DNA from: Halanaeroarchaeum sp. HSR-CO
Lineage (GTDB): Archaea > Halobacteriota > Halobacteria > Halobacteriales > Halobacteriaceae
Direction of reading: 5' to 3'
Assembly: GCF_024972755.1 (NCBI RefSeq)
Contig: NZ_CP087724.1
Coordinates: 186,001 to 250,000 of the forward strand
Length of the DNA stretch: 64,000 bases
The notes beneath the pieces are model-generated. The model ran no database searches. It was not told where the DNA came from and saw only the letters and a program-made list of their open reading frames with translations. This document shows positions 1 to 8,738 of this stretch, piece by piece. Every line of letters starts with the position of its first letter. The first letter of the stretch is position 1. The position numbers and the translations under genes were made by a program.

Positions 1-10
1 GTCGAGTCGA

Positions 11-526
11 ATGGGGCTCTCGGACATCGCCGAAGGCATCGCGGTCACGGAGCGACAGCGAGAGCGCGGCGTGGCCACCGTCGACCGGACCGACCCCACG
101 GTGAACGCGGCGATCGCCCCCTTCGAGGACGACCTGCCGTGTGACGTGGCGGACGCTGCCATCCTCGTCGACGAGTTCGTCGGCGGTGCGAGCGTCGGCG
201 CGGCCGCCGCGAGCGCGGGACTCCCCGCCGTAACGGGCGCGAAGACACTCTTCCTGCTCGGATTCGAAGGGCTCTCGCCGCTCTCACCGCTCGGCCGCGA
301 GATCCTCGGCGACTGGCTCGCCGGCGACATCGGCCGAACCGACGCGAAGGCGTTGACGGACGCGAGCGATGCGGAGTTCGCCCTGGCCACGTTCCTCGAA
401 ACACACGACCCCCTCCCGGACGCGGACGAACGCATCTCCACGGCGCTCCAGTCCGACGCCAACCCATCGGTCGCGAAGCGCGACGCCCTCGCGGACACGA
501 TGAGCGGCGTCGGCGACCTCCGTTGA
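11..526 (+). CDS. conserved haloarchaeal hypothetical protein, 171 aa
   Basis: I do not recognise a function. The protein is acidic, soluble and without membrane segments. Its middle (about residues 55-80, GGASVGAAAASAGLPAVTGA) has the alternation of small residues and a glycine turn seen in simple helix-turn-helix regions, but this is only a resemblance. It reads like a short conserved haloarchaeal family, and codon use is typical of the rest of the window. The ATG at position 11 is the first possible start in the window; an upstream start outside the window cannot be excluded. It converges on the ParA-like gene with a gap of only 4 bases. Confidence 0.7.
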   Translation: MGLSDIAEGIAVTERQRERGVATVDRTDPTVNAAIAPFEDDLPCDVADAAILVDEFVGGASVGAAAASAGLPAVTGAKTLFLLGFEGLSPLSPLGREILGDWLAGDIGRTDAKALTDASDAEFALATFLETHDPLPDADERISTALQSDANPSVAKRDALADTMSGVGDLR

Positions 527-530
527 GGCG

Positions 531-1286
531 TCAGGATACCTTCTCGAGCGCCCGGTCGACGATCGAGGGACCGTCTCCATCGGCCCCGATCTCGAGATCG
601 ATATCGAAGAGTCGAGCGGCCGTCTCGGCGACCCTCGCGACGGCGTCGTCACCGCCACCGATCGTCGTCGGCCGGTCTGGTGCCGGTTTCGGTGGCAGTT
701 CGGGGATGATCGCGTCCGCGTCTGCCGGCGCGGCCGACTCGGCGGTCCGGGCGGCGATGGCCAGATCCAGGGGCGATCCGACGTCTTCGAGGCGCCCCTT
801 CGTCCGCTGGAGCGAGTCGATCCCCCGGTCCGTCGGTGGAAACACGGCAGCCACCCGGTCGGCAACGTCGACCCCGGCGATGGCCTGATTCGAGACGACC
901 GGGGGCACGTCGAGGAGGATATGGTCGTACGTGGCCGTCGCCTCCCGGAGGACGTCGCCTACCCCCTCCGCGACCTCCGGAGTCTTCGCGGTGGCGACGT
1001 CGACGAACGGTGCGAACGCCGGCAGCACGTGGAGTTGACCGTCGCCCGGCACCGTCCACGATATCGCTGCGTCGGTGACGGACGTCTCGTCCTCGGTGAG
1101 GACCGCGGTGACGTCGGGGTCGATGCGACCACCGACAGACTGCGAGAGCCCCTGCGTGGCGAAGTCCAGGTCGAAGACGAGGACCGAGCGGTCGGCGCGG
1201 GCGAGTGTACCCGCCAGCTCGACGGCAGTCCGCGTCGTCCCGGCGCCGCCGGCGGCGCCGACGAGCGCGGCAGTGCGTACGTGCAT
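531..1286 (-). CDS. MinD/ParA-like P-loop protein with degenerate Walker A
   Basis: This belongs by overall layout to the SIMIBI family (ParA/MinD/CobQ): N-terminal GAAGGAGTT loop at residues 10-18, then VFDLDFATQG as the switch region and a later ILLDVPP strand. Both lysines expected of a deviant Walker A (KGGxGKT) are absent: the loop reads AGGAGTT. ATP binding may therefore be altered or lost. The protein is 251 aa and cytosolic. I chose the ATG at 1286; a GTG three codons upstream is also possible. The neighbouring HIT gene lies upstream on the same strand. No ParB-like partner or centromere-like repeat is visible nearby, so a plasmid-partition role is not supported. Confidence 0.8.
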   Translation of the reverse strand: MHVRTAALVGAAGGAGTTRTAVELAGTLARADRSVLVFDLDFATQGLSQSVGGRIDPDVTAVLTEDETSVTDAAISWTVPGDGQLHVLPAFAPFVDVATAKTPEVAEGVGDVLREATATYDHILLDVPPVVSNQAIAGVDVADRVAAVFPPTDRGIDSLQRTKGRLEDVGSPLDLAIAARTAESAAPADADAIIPELPPKPAPDRPTTIGGGDDAVARVAETAARLFDIDLEIGADGDGPSIVDRALEKVS

Positions 1287-1332
1287 CGCTCTCACCGAGG
1301 GGGGTGGGGCTCAAAAATCACCCGACAGCGCG

Positions 1333-1863
1333 CTACTCGTCGACGCGACCAGCGATACGCGCTGCGATGTCGTCCATCGCCGACTCGTTCAGGTCGGGTC
1401 GCGACCCGACGACGCCGTGGATCGGTCCGCCACCGTCCCCCTCGAACCGTGGAACGATGTGGCCGTGGACGTGGTCGACCTCCTGGCCGGCGGCGCGACC
1501 GTTGTTGAACGCGACGGTCGACGCGTCCGCGTCGACGGCCTCCTCGATTACCGGGACCAGTTCGTGGAGGAGCGAGAAGACGGCCTCGCCCGCTTCTGGG
1601 GGGAGGTCGCCCAGCGTCTCGTGGTGGTCCTTCGGGATGACGAGCGTGTGCCCGGGCGCGAGTGGATTTGCGTCGAGGAACGCGATGGCGTCGTTCGTCT
1701 CCGCGACTTCGCCGTCTTCTCGCGGGCTTTGCCCGCTCGAATGGTTCGCGGAGCTTCGCTCCGCGCTACTCCGATTCGAGGCGCGTGGCGCCTCGCTGGT
1801 CTCTGCGACGATGCGTGCGTCCGCCTCACCGTCGGCGATGGCACAGAAGATGCACTTCGACAT
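1333..1863 (-). CDS. HIT-family nucleotide hydrolase/transferase with internal insertion
   Basis: Histidine-triad protein of 176 aa. The triad HVHGH is at residues 131-135 and an N-terminal CIFC (residues 4-7) is typical of zinc-binding HIT proteins. These enzymes usually hydrolyse or transfer AMP from small nucleotide conjugates. Start: the ATG at 1863 opens the usual MSKCIFC; longer in-frame starts lack family resemblance. Residues 23-56 (Ser/Arg/Ala-rich) interrupt the normal link between the first strand and the NDAIAFLDANPLAPGH block. That DNA consists of three perfect hairpins bounded by an 11-base near-exact direct repeat, and it keeps the frame. The fold core is intact, so the protein is probably still functional. 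Confidence 0.92.
   Translation of the reverse strand: MSKCIFCAIADGEADARIVAETSEAPRASNRSSAERSSANHSSGQSPREDGEVAETNDAIAFLDANPLAPGHTLVIPKDHHETLGDLPPEAGEAVFSLLHELVPVIEEAVDADASTVAFNNGRAAGQEVDHVHGHIVPRFEGDGGGPIHGVVGSRPDLNESAMDDIAARIAGRVDE
1697..1809. repeat. in-frame palindromic insertion with three triloop hairpins and flanking direct repeat
   Basis: Inside the HIT gene. The direct repeat GTCTCYGCGAC lies at 1697-1707 and 1799-1809 (102 bases = 34 codons apart). Between them are three perfect hairpins with 3-base loops: 1722-1736 (6-bp stem, TTT loop), 1747-1765 (8-bp stem, TTC loop) and 1777-1795 (8-bp stem, GTG loop). The layout suggests insertion of a short palindromic module with target duplication. 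Confidence 0.8.
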
Positions 1864-1920
1864 GGTCGTCGCTACCGGCGGCGGCGTGAAGAACATTGCC
1901 CGCTGTCGGGGAGCGAACCG

Positions 1921-2142
1921 TCACTCCACCAGCGGGAGGACGATACCGAATGTCAGCGGGAAGAAGAGCAGACCGAGCGTGCCGACGATCTCCGCATCCA
2001 GGAAGAGCGTCTGTTCCCAGGCGGGGGCACCGGTCCCGGCGACGGCCCAGGAGCCGACGAAGCCGCCGACGACGAGAGCGAAGCTGACGAGCATCCCTAC
2101 CTTCAGCACGGTCGAGCGATCCACGTGGCCGGTTCGCGTCAT
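1921..2142 (-). CDS. small two-helix membrane protein, 73 aa
   Basis: Two hydrophobic segments are visible, roughly residues 15-36 (GMLVSFALVVGGFVGSWAVA) and 52-72 (IVGTLGLLFFPLTFGIVLPL), joined by a short loop with a WEQ motif. The N-terminus MTRTGHVDRS is charged and probably cytoplasmic. The ATG at 2142 is the only start that gives this compact protein. It lies between the HIT gene (same strand) and ileS (divergent). Function unknown; it looks like a short conserved haloarchaeal membrane family. Confidence 0.7.
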   Translation of the reverse strand: MTRTGHVDRSTVLKVGMLVSFALVVGGFVGSWAVAGTGAPAWEQTLFLDAEIVGTLGLLFFPLTFGIVLPLVE

Positions 2143-2241
2143 GAGTCGAACTGACCGGCACCACAGGAAAGCACTTTCGAGTCGTTCGGGGCGAACCGTA
2201 GGACCGATTATCCTTTTAGCCGGGAGCGAGACCCTCCCCGT

Positions 2242-5200
2242 ATGACTCAATTCGACGGCGACGTCCCGGACCAGTACGACCCGCACGCGGTCGAGGATCG
2301 CGTGTTCGCGTACTGGGACGCGGTCGACGCCTACGAGAAGACGAAAGCCCACCGCGAGGACGGCGAGGACTACTTCTTCGTGGACGGCCCGCCGTACACC
2401 TCCGGTGCGGCACACATGGGGACGACCTGGAACAAGGCGCTCAAGGACGCCTACATCCGGTATCTGCGGATGTCCGGGTACGACGTGACCGACCGACCCG
2501 GCTACGACATGCACGGGCTCCCCATCGAGACGAAGGTCGAGGAGCAACTCGGCTTCGAGAACAAGAAGGACATCCAGGAGTTCGGCGAGGAGAACTTCAT
2601 CGAGGAGTGCAAGGCCTTCGCCGACGAGCAACTCGACGGACTGCAGGCGGACTTCAAATCCTTCGGGGTGTGGATGGACTGGGACGACCCGTACAAGACG
2701 GTCGATCCGGAGTACATGGAGGCCGCCTGGTGGGGCTTCAAACGGGCCCACGAACGAGGGCTCGTCGACCAGGGCAAACGCTCTATCAACCAGTGTCCGC
2801 GCTGTGAGACGGCTATCGCCAACAACGAGGTCGAGTACGAGGACGTCTCTGACCCCTCTATCTACGTCAAGTTCCCATTGGCGGAGCGGGATGGCTACCT
2901 GGTCATCTGGACCACCACGCCCTGGACCATCCCGGGCAATACCTTCGTGGCGGTCGACGGCGAGGCGACGTACGCCGCCGTGGAGGCGGAGAAAGACGGC
3001 GAGACGGAGGTCCTCTACGTCGAGGAGACGCTCGTCGAGGACGTTCTGAAGGAGGGTCGTTACGACGATTACGAGGTCCTGGAGACGGTCGCGGGCGAGG
3101 AGATGGTGGGCTGGACCTACGACCATCCGCTCGCGGCGGAGGTCCCCGACCACCCGGCCTTCGACGGTGCGAAACAGGTCTACACGGCCGACTACGTGGA
3201 GGCCGACCGGACGGGACTCGTCCACTCCGCGCCGGGCCACGGTGAGGTCGACTTCGAGCGTGGTCAGGAACTCGGGCTCGAGATCTTCAGCCCGGTGGCC
3301 GGCGACGGCGTCTACACCGAGGCGGCGGGCGAGTACGCCGGCGAGTACGTCCGGGACGCGAACGAGGCCATCATGGACGATCTCGAAGAGAAGGGCCTGC
3401 TACTTGCACGCGGGACAGTCCAGCACTCCTACGGACACTGCTGGCGCTGTGATACGCCCGTCATCCAGCTGGCCACCGATCAGTGGTTCATCACCATCAC
3501 GGACATCAAAGACGAACTGCTCGAGAACATCGAGGACAGCGAGTGGTACCCGCAGTGGGCCCGTGACAACCGCTTTCGCGACTTCGTCGAGGAGGCCCCG
3601 GACTGGAACGTCTCCCGCCAGCGGTACTGGGGCATCCCGATTCCGATCTGGACGCCGAGCGCGGACTCGTCCGCGAACGGAGGCGATGAAACCGCCGGAG
3701 GCTGGGATGGCGACATGGACGAGGTCATCGCGGTCGGGACCCGCGAGGAACTCGCCGACCTGGTCGACCAGGACGTCGACCCGGAGCAGGTCGACCTCCA
3801 CAAGCCGACCGTCGACGACCTCACCATCACCCGCGAGGGGACGACGTACACCCGCGTCGAGGACGTCTTCGACGTCTGGCTGGACTCCTCGGTCGCCAGC
3901 TGGGGCACCCTCGGCTACCCGAGTGACGACGAGGCATTCGAGGACCTCTGGCCGGCGGACCTCATCATGGAGGCCCACGACCAGACCCGCGGGTGGTTCT
4001 GGTCCCAGTTGGGCATGGGCAGCGCAGCGCTCGGGGAGGTCCCCTACGAACAGGTGCTCATGCACGGCCACGCCCTCGCGGAGGACGGCCGGAAGATGTC
4101 CAAGTCGGTCGGCAACATCGTCGAGCCGAGCGAGGCCATCGATCGGTACGGCAGAGACGTCATGCGCCTGTTCTTGCTCTCGGTCACCCCGCAGGGCGAC
4201 GACATGCGCTTCTCGTGGGACGAGATGGCCACGATGCAGCGTGACCTGAACATCCTCTGGAACGCGTTCCGCTTCCCGCTGCCGTACATGGAGATGGACG
4301 GCGTCGACCCGAACGCGCTCTCCATCGAGGACGGCATCGCCACCTGGACGCAGGCGGACGGCTCCGTCCGCGAGATGCCCCTCGAACGCGTCGATCGGTG
4401 GCTCCTCTCGCGCCTCCAGGCCGTCGTCCACGACGCGAACGAAGGATGGGACGATTTCGAACAGCACCGGGCCCTCGAAGCCCTCCTCGAATTCCTCGTC
4501 GAGGACGTCTCCAGGTACTACATTCAGGTCGTGCGCGAACGAATGTGGGACGAGGCGGCCACCGACTCGAAACTCGCCGCCTACGCCACCCTCGTCCACG
4601 CGCTCCGCGAGGCAGTCGTCCTGCTGGCGCCCTACGCACCGTTCGTCAGCGAGGAGATCTACCAGCGACTGACCCGCGACGAGGGCCATCCGACGGTCCA
4701 CATGTCCGACTGGCCGACGCCTGCGGAGACCCTCCGGGACCCCGCTCTCGAGGACGACATCGACACCCTGCGCGACATCGAGGAGGCGGGTTCACACGCC
4801 CGGCAACTGGCCGGCCGCAAACTCCGCTGGCCCGTCACCCGCGTCGTCGTCGACGCCGACGACGAGCAGGTCGTGACCGCCCTGGAGCGCCACGGCGACC
4901 TGCTCGCGGAGCGACTCAATGCCCGCAAGGTCGAACTGATCGACCCCGACGGGACCTGGGGGGAACTCCAGTACACCGCGACCGCCGACATGGGCGTCCT
5001 GGGCCCCGCGTTCGGCGCCGACGCCCAGGACGTCATGAACGCCATCAACGAGACCGTCGTCGACGAGCGTAACCTCGCCACCTTCCAGGAGGCCGTCGGC
5101 GCGGCACTCGGCGAGGCCGTCGAACTGTCGGGCGACATGATCGAGTTCGAGGCCGTCACGCCTGAGAACGTCGCTGGCTCGGAGTTCGAGGGTGGCACCA

Positions 5201-5490
5201 TCTACGTCGATGCCACCCTGACCGACGTCGTCGAGAGCGAGGGCTACGCACGGGAAGTCATCCGCCGCGTCCAGGAGCTGCGCAAGGACCTCGACCTGGA
5301 CCTCGACGCCGAGATCGACCTCGAGATCGTCGTCTACGACGAACGCGTCGGGAAACTCGTCGCCGAACACGAGGACCTCATCACGGAGGAGGTCCGGGCC
5401 GACGAACTTCGAGACCTCGACGACGGCCGCCGCGAACAGTACGAGATCGAGGGCGTCGACGTCGAACTCGCGATCGAACCGGTCGACTGA
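2242..5490 (+). CDS. ileS: isoleucine--tRNA ligase
   Basis: Class I aminoacyl-tRNA synthetase of 1082 aa, charging tRNA-Ile in the cytosol. The HIGH motif appears as HMGT in the PYTSGAAHMGT block near residue 60, and the KMSKS loop (GRKMSKSVGN) is near residue 618. The editing domain lies between them and the C-terminal anticodon-binding region carries an acidic tail. Length and order match archaeal IleS. The ATG at 2242 follows an AT-rich stretch (TTATCCTTTTAG, about 2209-2220) that could be the promoter of a nearly leaderless transcript. No truncation or frameshift is seen. The divergent neighbour is a small membrane protein. Confidence 0.98.
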   Translation: MTQFDGDVPDQYDPHAVEDRVFAYWDAVDAYEKTKAHREDGEDYFFVDGPPYTSGAAHMGTTWNKALKDAYIRYLRMSGYDVTDRPGYDMHGLPIETKVEEQLGFENKKDIQEFGEENFIEECKAFADEQLDGLQADFKSFGVWMDWDDPYKTVDPEYMEAAWWGFKRAHERGLVDQGKRSINQCPRCETAIANNEVEYEDVSDPSIYVKFPLAERDGYLVIWTTTPWTIPGNTFVAVDGEATYAAVEAEKDGETEVLYVEETLVEDVLKEGRYDDYEVLETVAGEEMVGWTYDHPLAAEVPDHPAFDGAKQVYTADYVEADRTGLVHSAPGHGEVDFERGQELGLEIFSPVAGDGVYTEAAGEYAGEYVRDANEAIMDDLEEKGLLLARGTVQHSYGHCWRCDTPVIQLATDQWFITITDIKDELLENIEDSEWYPQWARDNRFRDFVEEAPDWNVSRQRYWGIPIPIWTPSADSSANGGDETAGGWDGDMDEVIAVGTREELADLVDQDVDPEQVDLHKPTVDDLTITREGTTYTRVEDVFDVWLDSSVASWGTLGYPSDDEAFEDLWPADLIMEAHDQTRGWFWSQLGMGSAALGEVPYEQVLMHGHALAEDGRKMSKSVGNIVEPSEAIDRYGRDVMRLFLLSVTPQGDDMRFSWDEMATMQRDLNILWNAFRFPLPYMEMDGVDPNALSIEDGIATWTQADGSVREMPLERVDRWLLSRLQAVVHDANEGWDDFEQHRALEALLEFLVEDVSRYYIQVVRERMWDEAATDSKLAAYATLVHALREAVVLLAPYAPFVSEEIYQRLTRDEGHPTVHMSDWPTPAETLRDPALEDDIDTLRDIEEAGSHARQLAGRKLRWPVTRVVVDADDEQVVTALERHGDLLAERLNARKVELIDPDGTWGELQYTATADMGVLGPAFGADAQDVMNAINETVVDERNLATFQEAVGAALGEAVELSGDMIEFEAVTPENVAGSEFEGGTIYVDATLTDVVESEGYAREVIRRVQELRKDLDLDLDAEIDLEIVVYDERVGKLVAEHEDLITEEVRADELRDLDDGRREQYEIEGVDVELAIEPVD

Positions 5491-5519
5491 CGCGGTCTCC
5501 GCGCTCGACCGGGGCGGTC

Positions 5520-5678
5520 CTACCGGTTCAAGAAGACGACCACGATAGCGACGGCGGCCGAGATGGCGGCCGCGGCGTACGACGAGGAGAGCGGTCGACC
5601 GAAGGCGAACATGGAGACCAGGACCGCCAGCACCGAGGCCACGATGGCGGCGCCGACCGCTTTCGCGACCCACCCCAT
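5520..5678 (-). CDS. 52-aa two-helix membrane microprotein downstream of prs
   Basis: A short reading frame starts 2 bases after the prs stop codon and ends at 5520. The product begins MGWVAKAVGAAIVASVLAVL and ends VVVFLNR. It has two hydrophobic helices around a short FGRPLSSSY turn. Codon use is GC-rich at third positions like its neighbours, and the tight spacing implies co-transcription with prs. The function is not recognisable. The proof is positional and compositional only, so it could still be a chance frame. Confidence 0.6.
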   Translation of the reverse strand: MGWVAKAVGAAIVASVLAVLVSMFAFGRPLSSSYAAAAISAAVAIVVVFLNR

Positions 5679-5680
5679 CC

Positions 5681-6529
5681 TCAGAGTACCTCGGCGATGA
5701 CTGGCGCGACGGAGGTCCGCGAGACGGCGCGCTCGATGGTGTCGGTGCCCAGGACGGCTTCGACCCCGGCGTTCGCCAGTTTACTTCTGGCGTTGCCCAC
5801 GAACAGCGGGTGGACGGTGGCGACGAACACACGGTTCGGGCCGCGCTCCTGGAGGATGGCGATGGCCTCGCTCATCGTCGACCCGGTGGCGACGATGTCG
5901 TCGACGACGACCACGTCGCGGTCCGACACGTCGACCTCGCTCGGGGTGATGGTGACCGCGCCGGTGTCGTAATCCCGGTCCTTCTCGAAGTAGTCGACCG
6001 CACCCTCGCCGCGGGCGTCCCTGACAGTCTCGGCGAGGTCGATGGCTCCCTCGTCGGGCGAGAGGAACACGGGCGATTCGAGTGCCGACGGGAGCGGGTC
6101 GGCGAGCACCCCGGCGGCGTCGACCGCGTCGACGGGGACGTCGAAGAAGTCGGCGATGGCTGGTTCGTGGAGGTTCACCGCGACGACGCGGTCCGTGGTG
6201 GGAGAGATAGCGCGAGCGACCGCCCGGGCGGATACGGGTTGTCCCTCGCTGAAGGCCTCGTCCTGGCGAGCGTAGCCCATGTAAGGCAGGACGGTGACGA
6301 CCTCGTCGGCGCCCGCCTCGCGGACGGCGTCCTGCAGGAGCAGTAGTTCCAGGTGGGCGTCGCTGGAGATGGTCGACCCCACGACGACGGCCCGTCCGTC
6401 GACCGGGGGGACCTCGACCAGCAGTTCGCCGTCCGGGAATCGCTCGTAGGCGGTCTCGGCCAGCGAGTCGCCGGTCGCCTCGGCGAGCGCGGCGGCCACG
6501 GCCTGGGAGTCGCTCGTGCTGACGATCAT
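5681..6529 (-). CDS. prs: ribose-phosphate pyrophosphokinase
   Basis: Makes PRPP from ribose 5-phosphate and ATP for nucleotide, histidine and related synthesis. The PRPP-binding signature VVVVDDIVATGSTM is visible near residue 210, with the catalytic-loop region YMGYARQDEAF near residue 103. At 282 aa it matches short archaeal Prs enzymes. The ATG at 6529 is divergent from the glmM-like gene with about 76 bases between. A microprotein gene follows 2 bases after its stop. Confidence 0.96.
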   Translation of the reverse strand: MIVSTSDSQAVAAALAEATGDSLAETAYERFPDGELLVEVPPVDGRAVVVGSTISSDAHLELLLLQDAVREAGADEVVTVLPYMGYARQDEAFSEGQPVSARAVARAISPTTDRVVAVNLHEPAIADFFDVPVDAVDAAGVLADPLPSALESPVFLSPDEGAIDLAETVRDARGEGAVDYFEKDRDYDTGAVTITPSEVDVSDRDVVVVDDIVATGSTMSEAIAILQERGPNRVFVATVHPLFVGNARSKLANAGVEAVLGTDTIERAVSRTSVAPVIAEVL

Positions 6530-6605
6530 GCTTCGAGATTGCCTGCCGACGGCTTACGCGTTTCCTTCGGAACCCATTTGCCGGTCGCTCGCACAGGATA
6601 ACGCG

Positions 6606-7982
6606 ATGAAAGTATTCGGGTCGAGCGGCACCCGGGGCGTGGCGAACGAGGAGTTGACGCCCTCGTTCGTCCTGCGCGTGGCACTGGCTGCGGGGACCGT
6701 CTGGGACGCGGACCGCGTCGCCGTCGCTCGCGACACCCGGACGACGGGGCGGATGCTGTCGAACGCCGCCACCAGCGGCCTGCAGAGCGTGGGGATGGAC
6801 GTCGACCGCCTGGGCGTCGTCCCGACGCCGGGACTGCAGTCGTACTGCGAGGCCGAGGGCGTGCCCGGCGTCATGATCACCGCCTCGCACAACCCGCCCG
6901 AATACAACGGCGTGAAGCTGATCGGCGCCGACGGCGTCGAACTCTCGGTCGCGGCCATCGAACGCGTCGAGGAGCCGTTCCTCTCGGAGTCCGCCGAAGC
7001 CGTTTCGTGGGCGGCGACGGGGACGGACCTCGAGGTACAGGGAGCCAACCGACGCTACATCGCCGACCTCCTCGAATCGGTCGACCGAGAGCGCATCGCC
7101 GATGCCGAGTTGACCGTCGCCCTCGACCCCGGCCACGGCGCCGGCGCGCTGACGAGTCCCGAGTTCTTCCGCCGCCTGGGCTGCGACGTGGTCACCGTCA
7201 ACGCACAGGCCGACGGTCACTTCCCGGGTCGCGATCCCGAACCAGTCGCCGAGAACCTCGAGGATCTGGGCCGCTTGGTCCGGGCAGCCGACGCCGACGT
7301 CGGTATCGCCCACGACGGCGACGCCGACCGTGCCATCTTCTTCGACGAGACCGGCACCTACATCGAGGGCGACGCCACTCTGGCGGCCCTGGCGGAGGCG
7401 GGACTCTCCCCAGGCGACACCACCGTCTCCGCGGTCAACGTCTCCCAGCGGCTGGTCGACGTGGCCGACCGCGTCGGGGCCGACCTCGAGTTGACGCCGA
7501 TCGGGAGCACCCGGATCATGACTCGCATCCGGGAACTGCGCGAGGCTGGCGAGAGCGTTCCCGTGGCTGGCGAGGGCAACGGCGGGGTCATCTTCCCGTC
7601 GTATCGGGTGAACCGTGACGGTGCGTACACGGCCGCCAGGTTCCTGGAACTGCTCGCCGAAGACCCCGCGAGTGCGGTGGTCGCCCCCTACGGAGGGTAC
7701 GACAACGTTCGCGTGAACGTGGAGTACGATACCACTCGCGAACGCGATCGGCTGGTGGCGGCCGCGGCGGACTACGCCGAGTCGGCCACCGACGCCGAGG
7801 TCACGACCATCGACGGCTACCGTCTCGATTACGGCGACGCCTGGGTGCTGGCGCGGCCCAGCGGTACCGAACCGGTGGTCCGTATCTACGCCGAGGCGAC
7901 CGACCGTGCGCGGGCGGAGACACTCGTCGGCGAGTTCGAGGACCGTCTCCAGAACGCGCTCGCGAGTGCGGGAGAACTGTAG
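6606..7982 (+). CDS. glmM: phosphoglucosamine mutase / phosphohexomutase
   Basis: Alpha-D-phosphohexomutase of 458 aa. The phosphoserine loop TASHNPPEYNG is near residue 94, the metal loop DGDADR near residue 238, and the phosphate-binding RPSGTEPVVRIY near the C-terminus. Archaeal members of this group interconvert hexosamine or hexose 1- and 6-phosphates for cell-surface sugar synthesis. The exact sugar cannot be fixed from sequence, so glmM is the family name used. The ATG at 6606 opens the standard MKVFGSSGTRG; an in-frame upstream ATG adds only unrelated sequence. Confidence 0.9.
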   Translation: MKVFGSSGTRGVANEELTPSFVLRVALAAGTVWDADRVAVARDTRTTGRMLSNAATSGLQSVGMDVDRLGVVPTPGLQSYCEAEGVPGVMITASHNPPEYNGVKLIGADGVELSVAAIERVEEPFLSESAEAVSWAATGTDLEVQGANRRYIADLLESVDRERIADAELTVALDPGHGAGALTSPEFFRRLGCDVVTVNAQADGHFPGRDPEPVAENLEDLGRLVRAADADVGIAHDGDADRAIFFDETGTYIEGDATLAALAEAGLSPGDTTVSAVNVSQRLVDVADRVGADLELTPIGSTRIMTRIRELREAGESVPVAGEGNGGVIFPSYRVNRDGAYTAARFLELLAEDPASAVVAPYGGYDNVRVNVEYDTTRERDRLVAAAADYAESATDAEVTTIDGYRLDYGDAWVLARPSGTEPVVRIYAEATDRARAETLVGEFEDRLQNALASAGEL

Positions 7983-8015
7983 CCGAATCCGGCCGCCCAC
8001 CCGATTATCGGCCTC

Positions 8016-8732
8016 TCAGTGGCGGCGCTGGCGGCCCAGCAGCGCGGTGCCGGTCAGTGCAACGGCCCCCGCGAGGATACCGAAGCCCGGCGTCGCGGTT
8101 GCGGTCTCGCCATCCTCGGCCTCGAGCACGAGTTCGAACCCATCGAACGTCGTGTCCGCACCCCAGGTCAGCGTGTCGGTGCTCTGGCCCGTCGGGGCGG
8201 GGTCCCCGCTCCCGAGGGTGTACCCATTCGGTGGGTGGACGACGAGGGGCCGGTCCGCTGTGAACCCGCTGGCGAACGGTTCGGTCAGGGTGAGTTGCCC
8301 GTCGTCGACTCCCGCGAGATTCTCCATGGTGACCGAGAGGGTGGCGATGCCGGTGTCGCCCCCGTCGACGGTGTCGAGCGTGACGCTGGCGTCGCGGGCG
8401 ACGACGTCGCGGTCAACCCGGTCAGCGGTCGCGCTGGCGGTGGCGTCCATCCGGTCTGCAAAGCGCGTCTCGAGGTCGGCGAGTGCCGCCTCGTCCGTCC
8501 GGAGCGTCGCGAAGGCCTCGCGTTCGGCGTCCGCGGTGAGGTCGAATGTCATCACGACGGTCACGTCAGCGGTTCCGCTCTCGTCGAGGTCGACGACGAC
8601 GGCGGGGTCCGTCTGTCGGTCCTGCGCTGCGACCGGGCCGACTCCGGCGATCAGGACCGTGACGACGACGAGGGCGAGGGATGCATTCGCCAATCGATGC
8701 CACCCCGTCGGGTGGAATGAAGAAGAATTCAC
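8016..8732 (-). CDS. secreted PGF-CTERM surface protein, 238 aa
   Basis: N-terminal signal peptide: hydrophobic stretch near residues 16-35 ending GPVAAQ. The mature part is beta-rich and acidic, starting with PAVVVDLDESGTADV. The C-terminus carries a TPGFGILAG motif, a hydrophobic helix and RQRRH, the PGF-CTERM signal processed by archaeosortase A for lipid attachment. It is therefore predicted to be anchored outside the cell membrane. Function is unknown. It sits 6 bases downstream of another secreted protein gene on the same strand, so the two are probably an operon. Confidence 0.85.
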   Translation of the reverse strand: MNSSSFHPTGWHRLANASLALVVVTVLIAGVGPVAAQDRQTDPAVVVDLDESGTADVTVVMTFDLTADAEREAFATLRTDEAALADLETRFADRMDATASATADRVDRDVVARDASVTLDTVDGGDTGIATLSVTMENLAGVDDGQLTLTEPFASGFTADRPLVVHPPNGYTLGSGDPAPTGQSTDTLTWGADTTFDGFELVLEAEDGETATATPGFGILAGAVALTGTALLGRQRRH

Positions 8733-8738
8733 GCTGTC

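Noticed and set aside
531-1286. Plasmid partition locus
   Set aside because: No ParB gene, iterons or replication gene nearby, and surrounding genes are core chromosomal.
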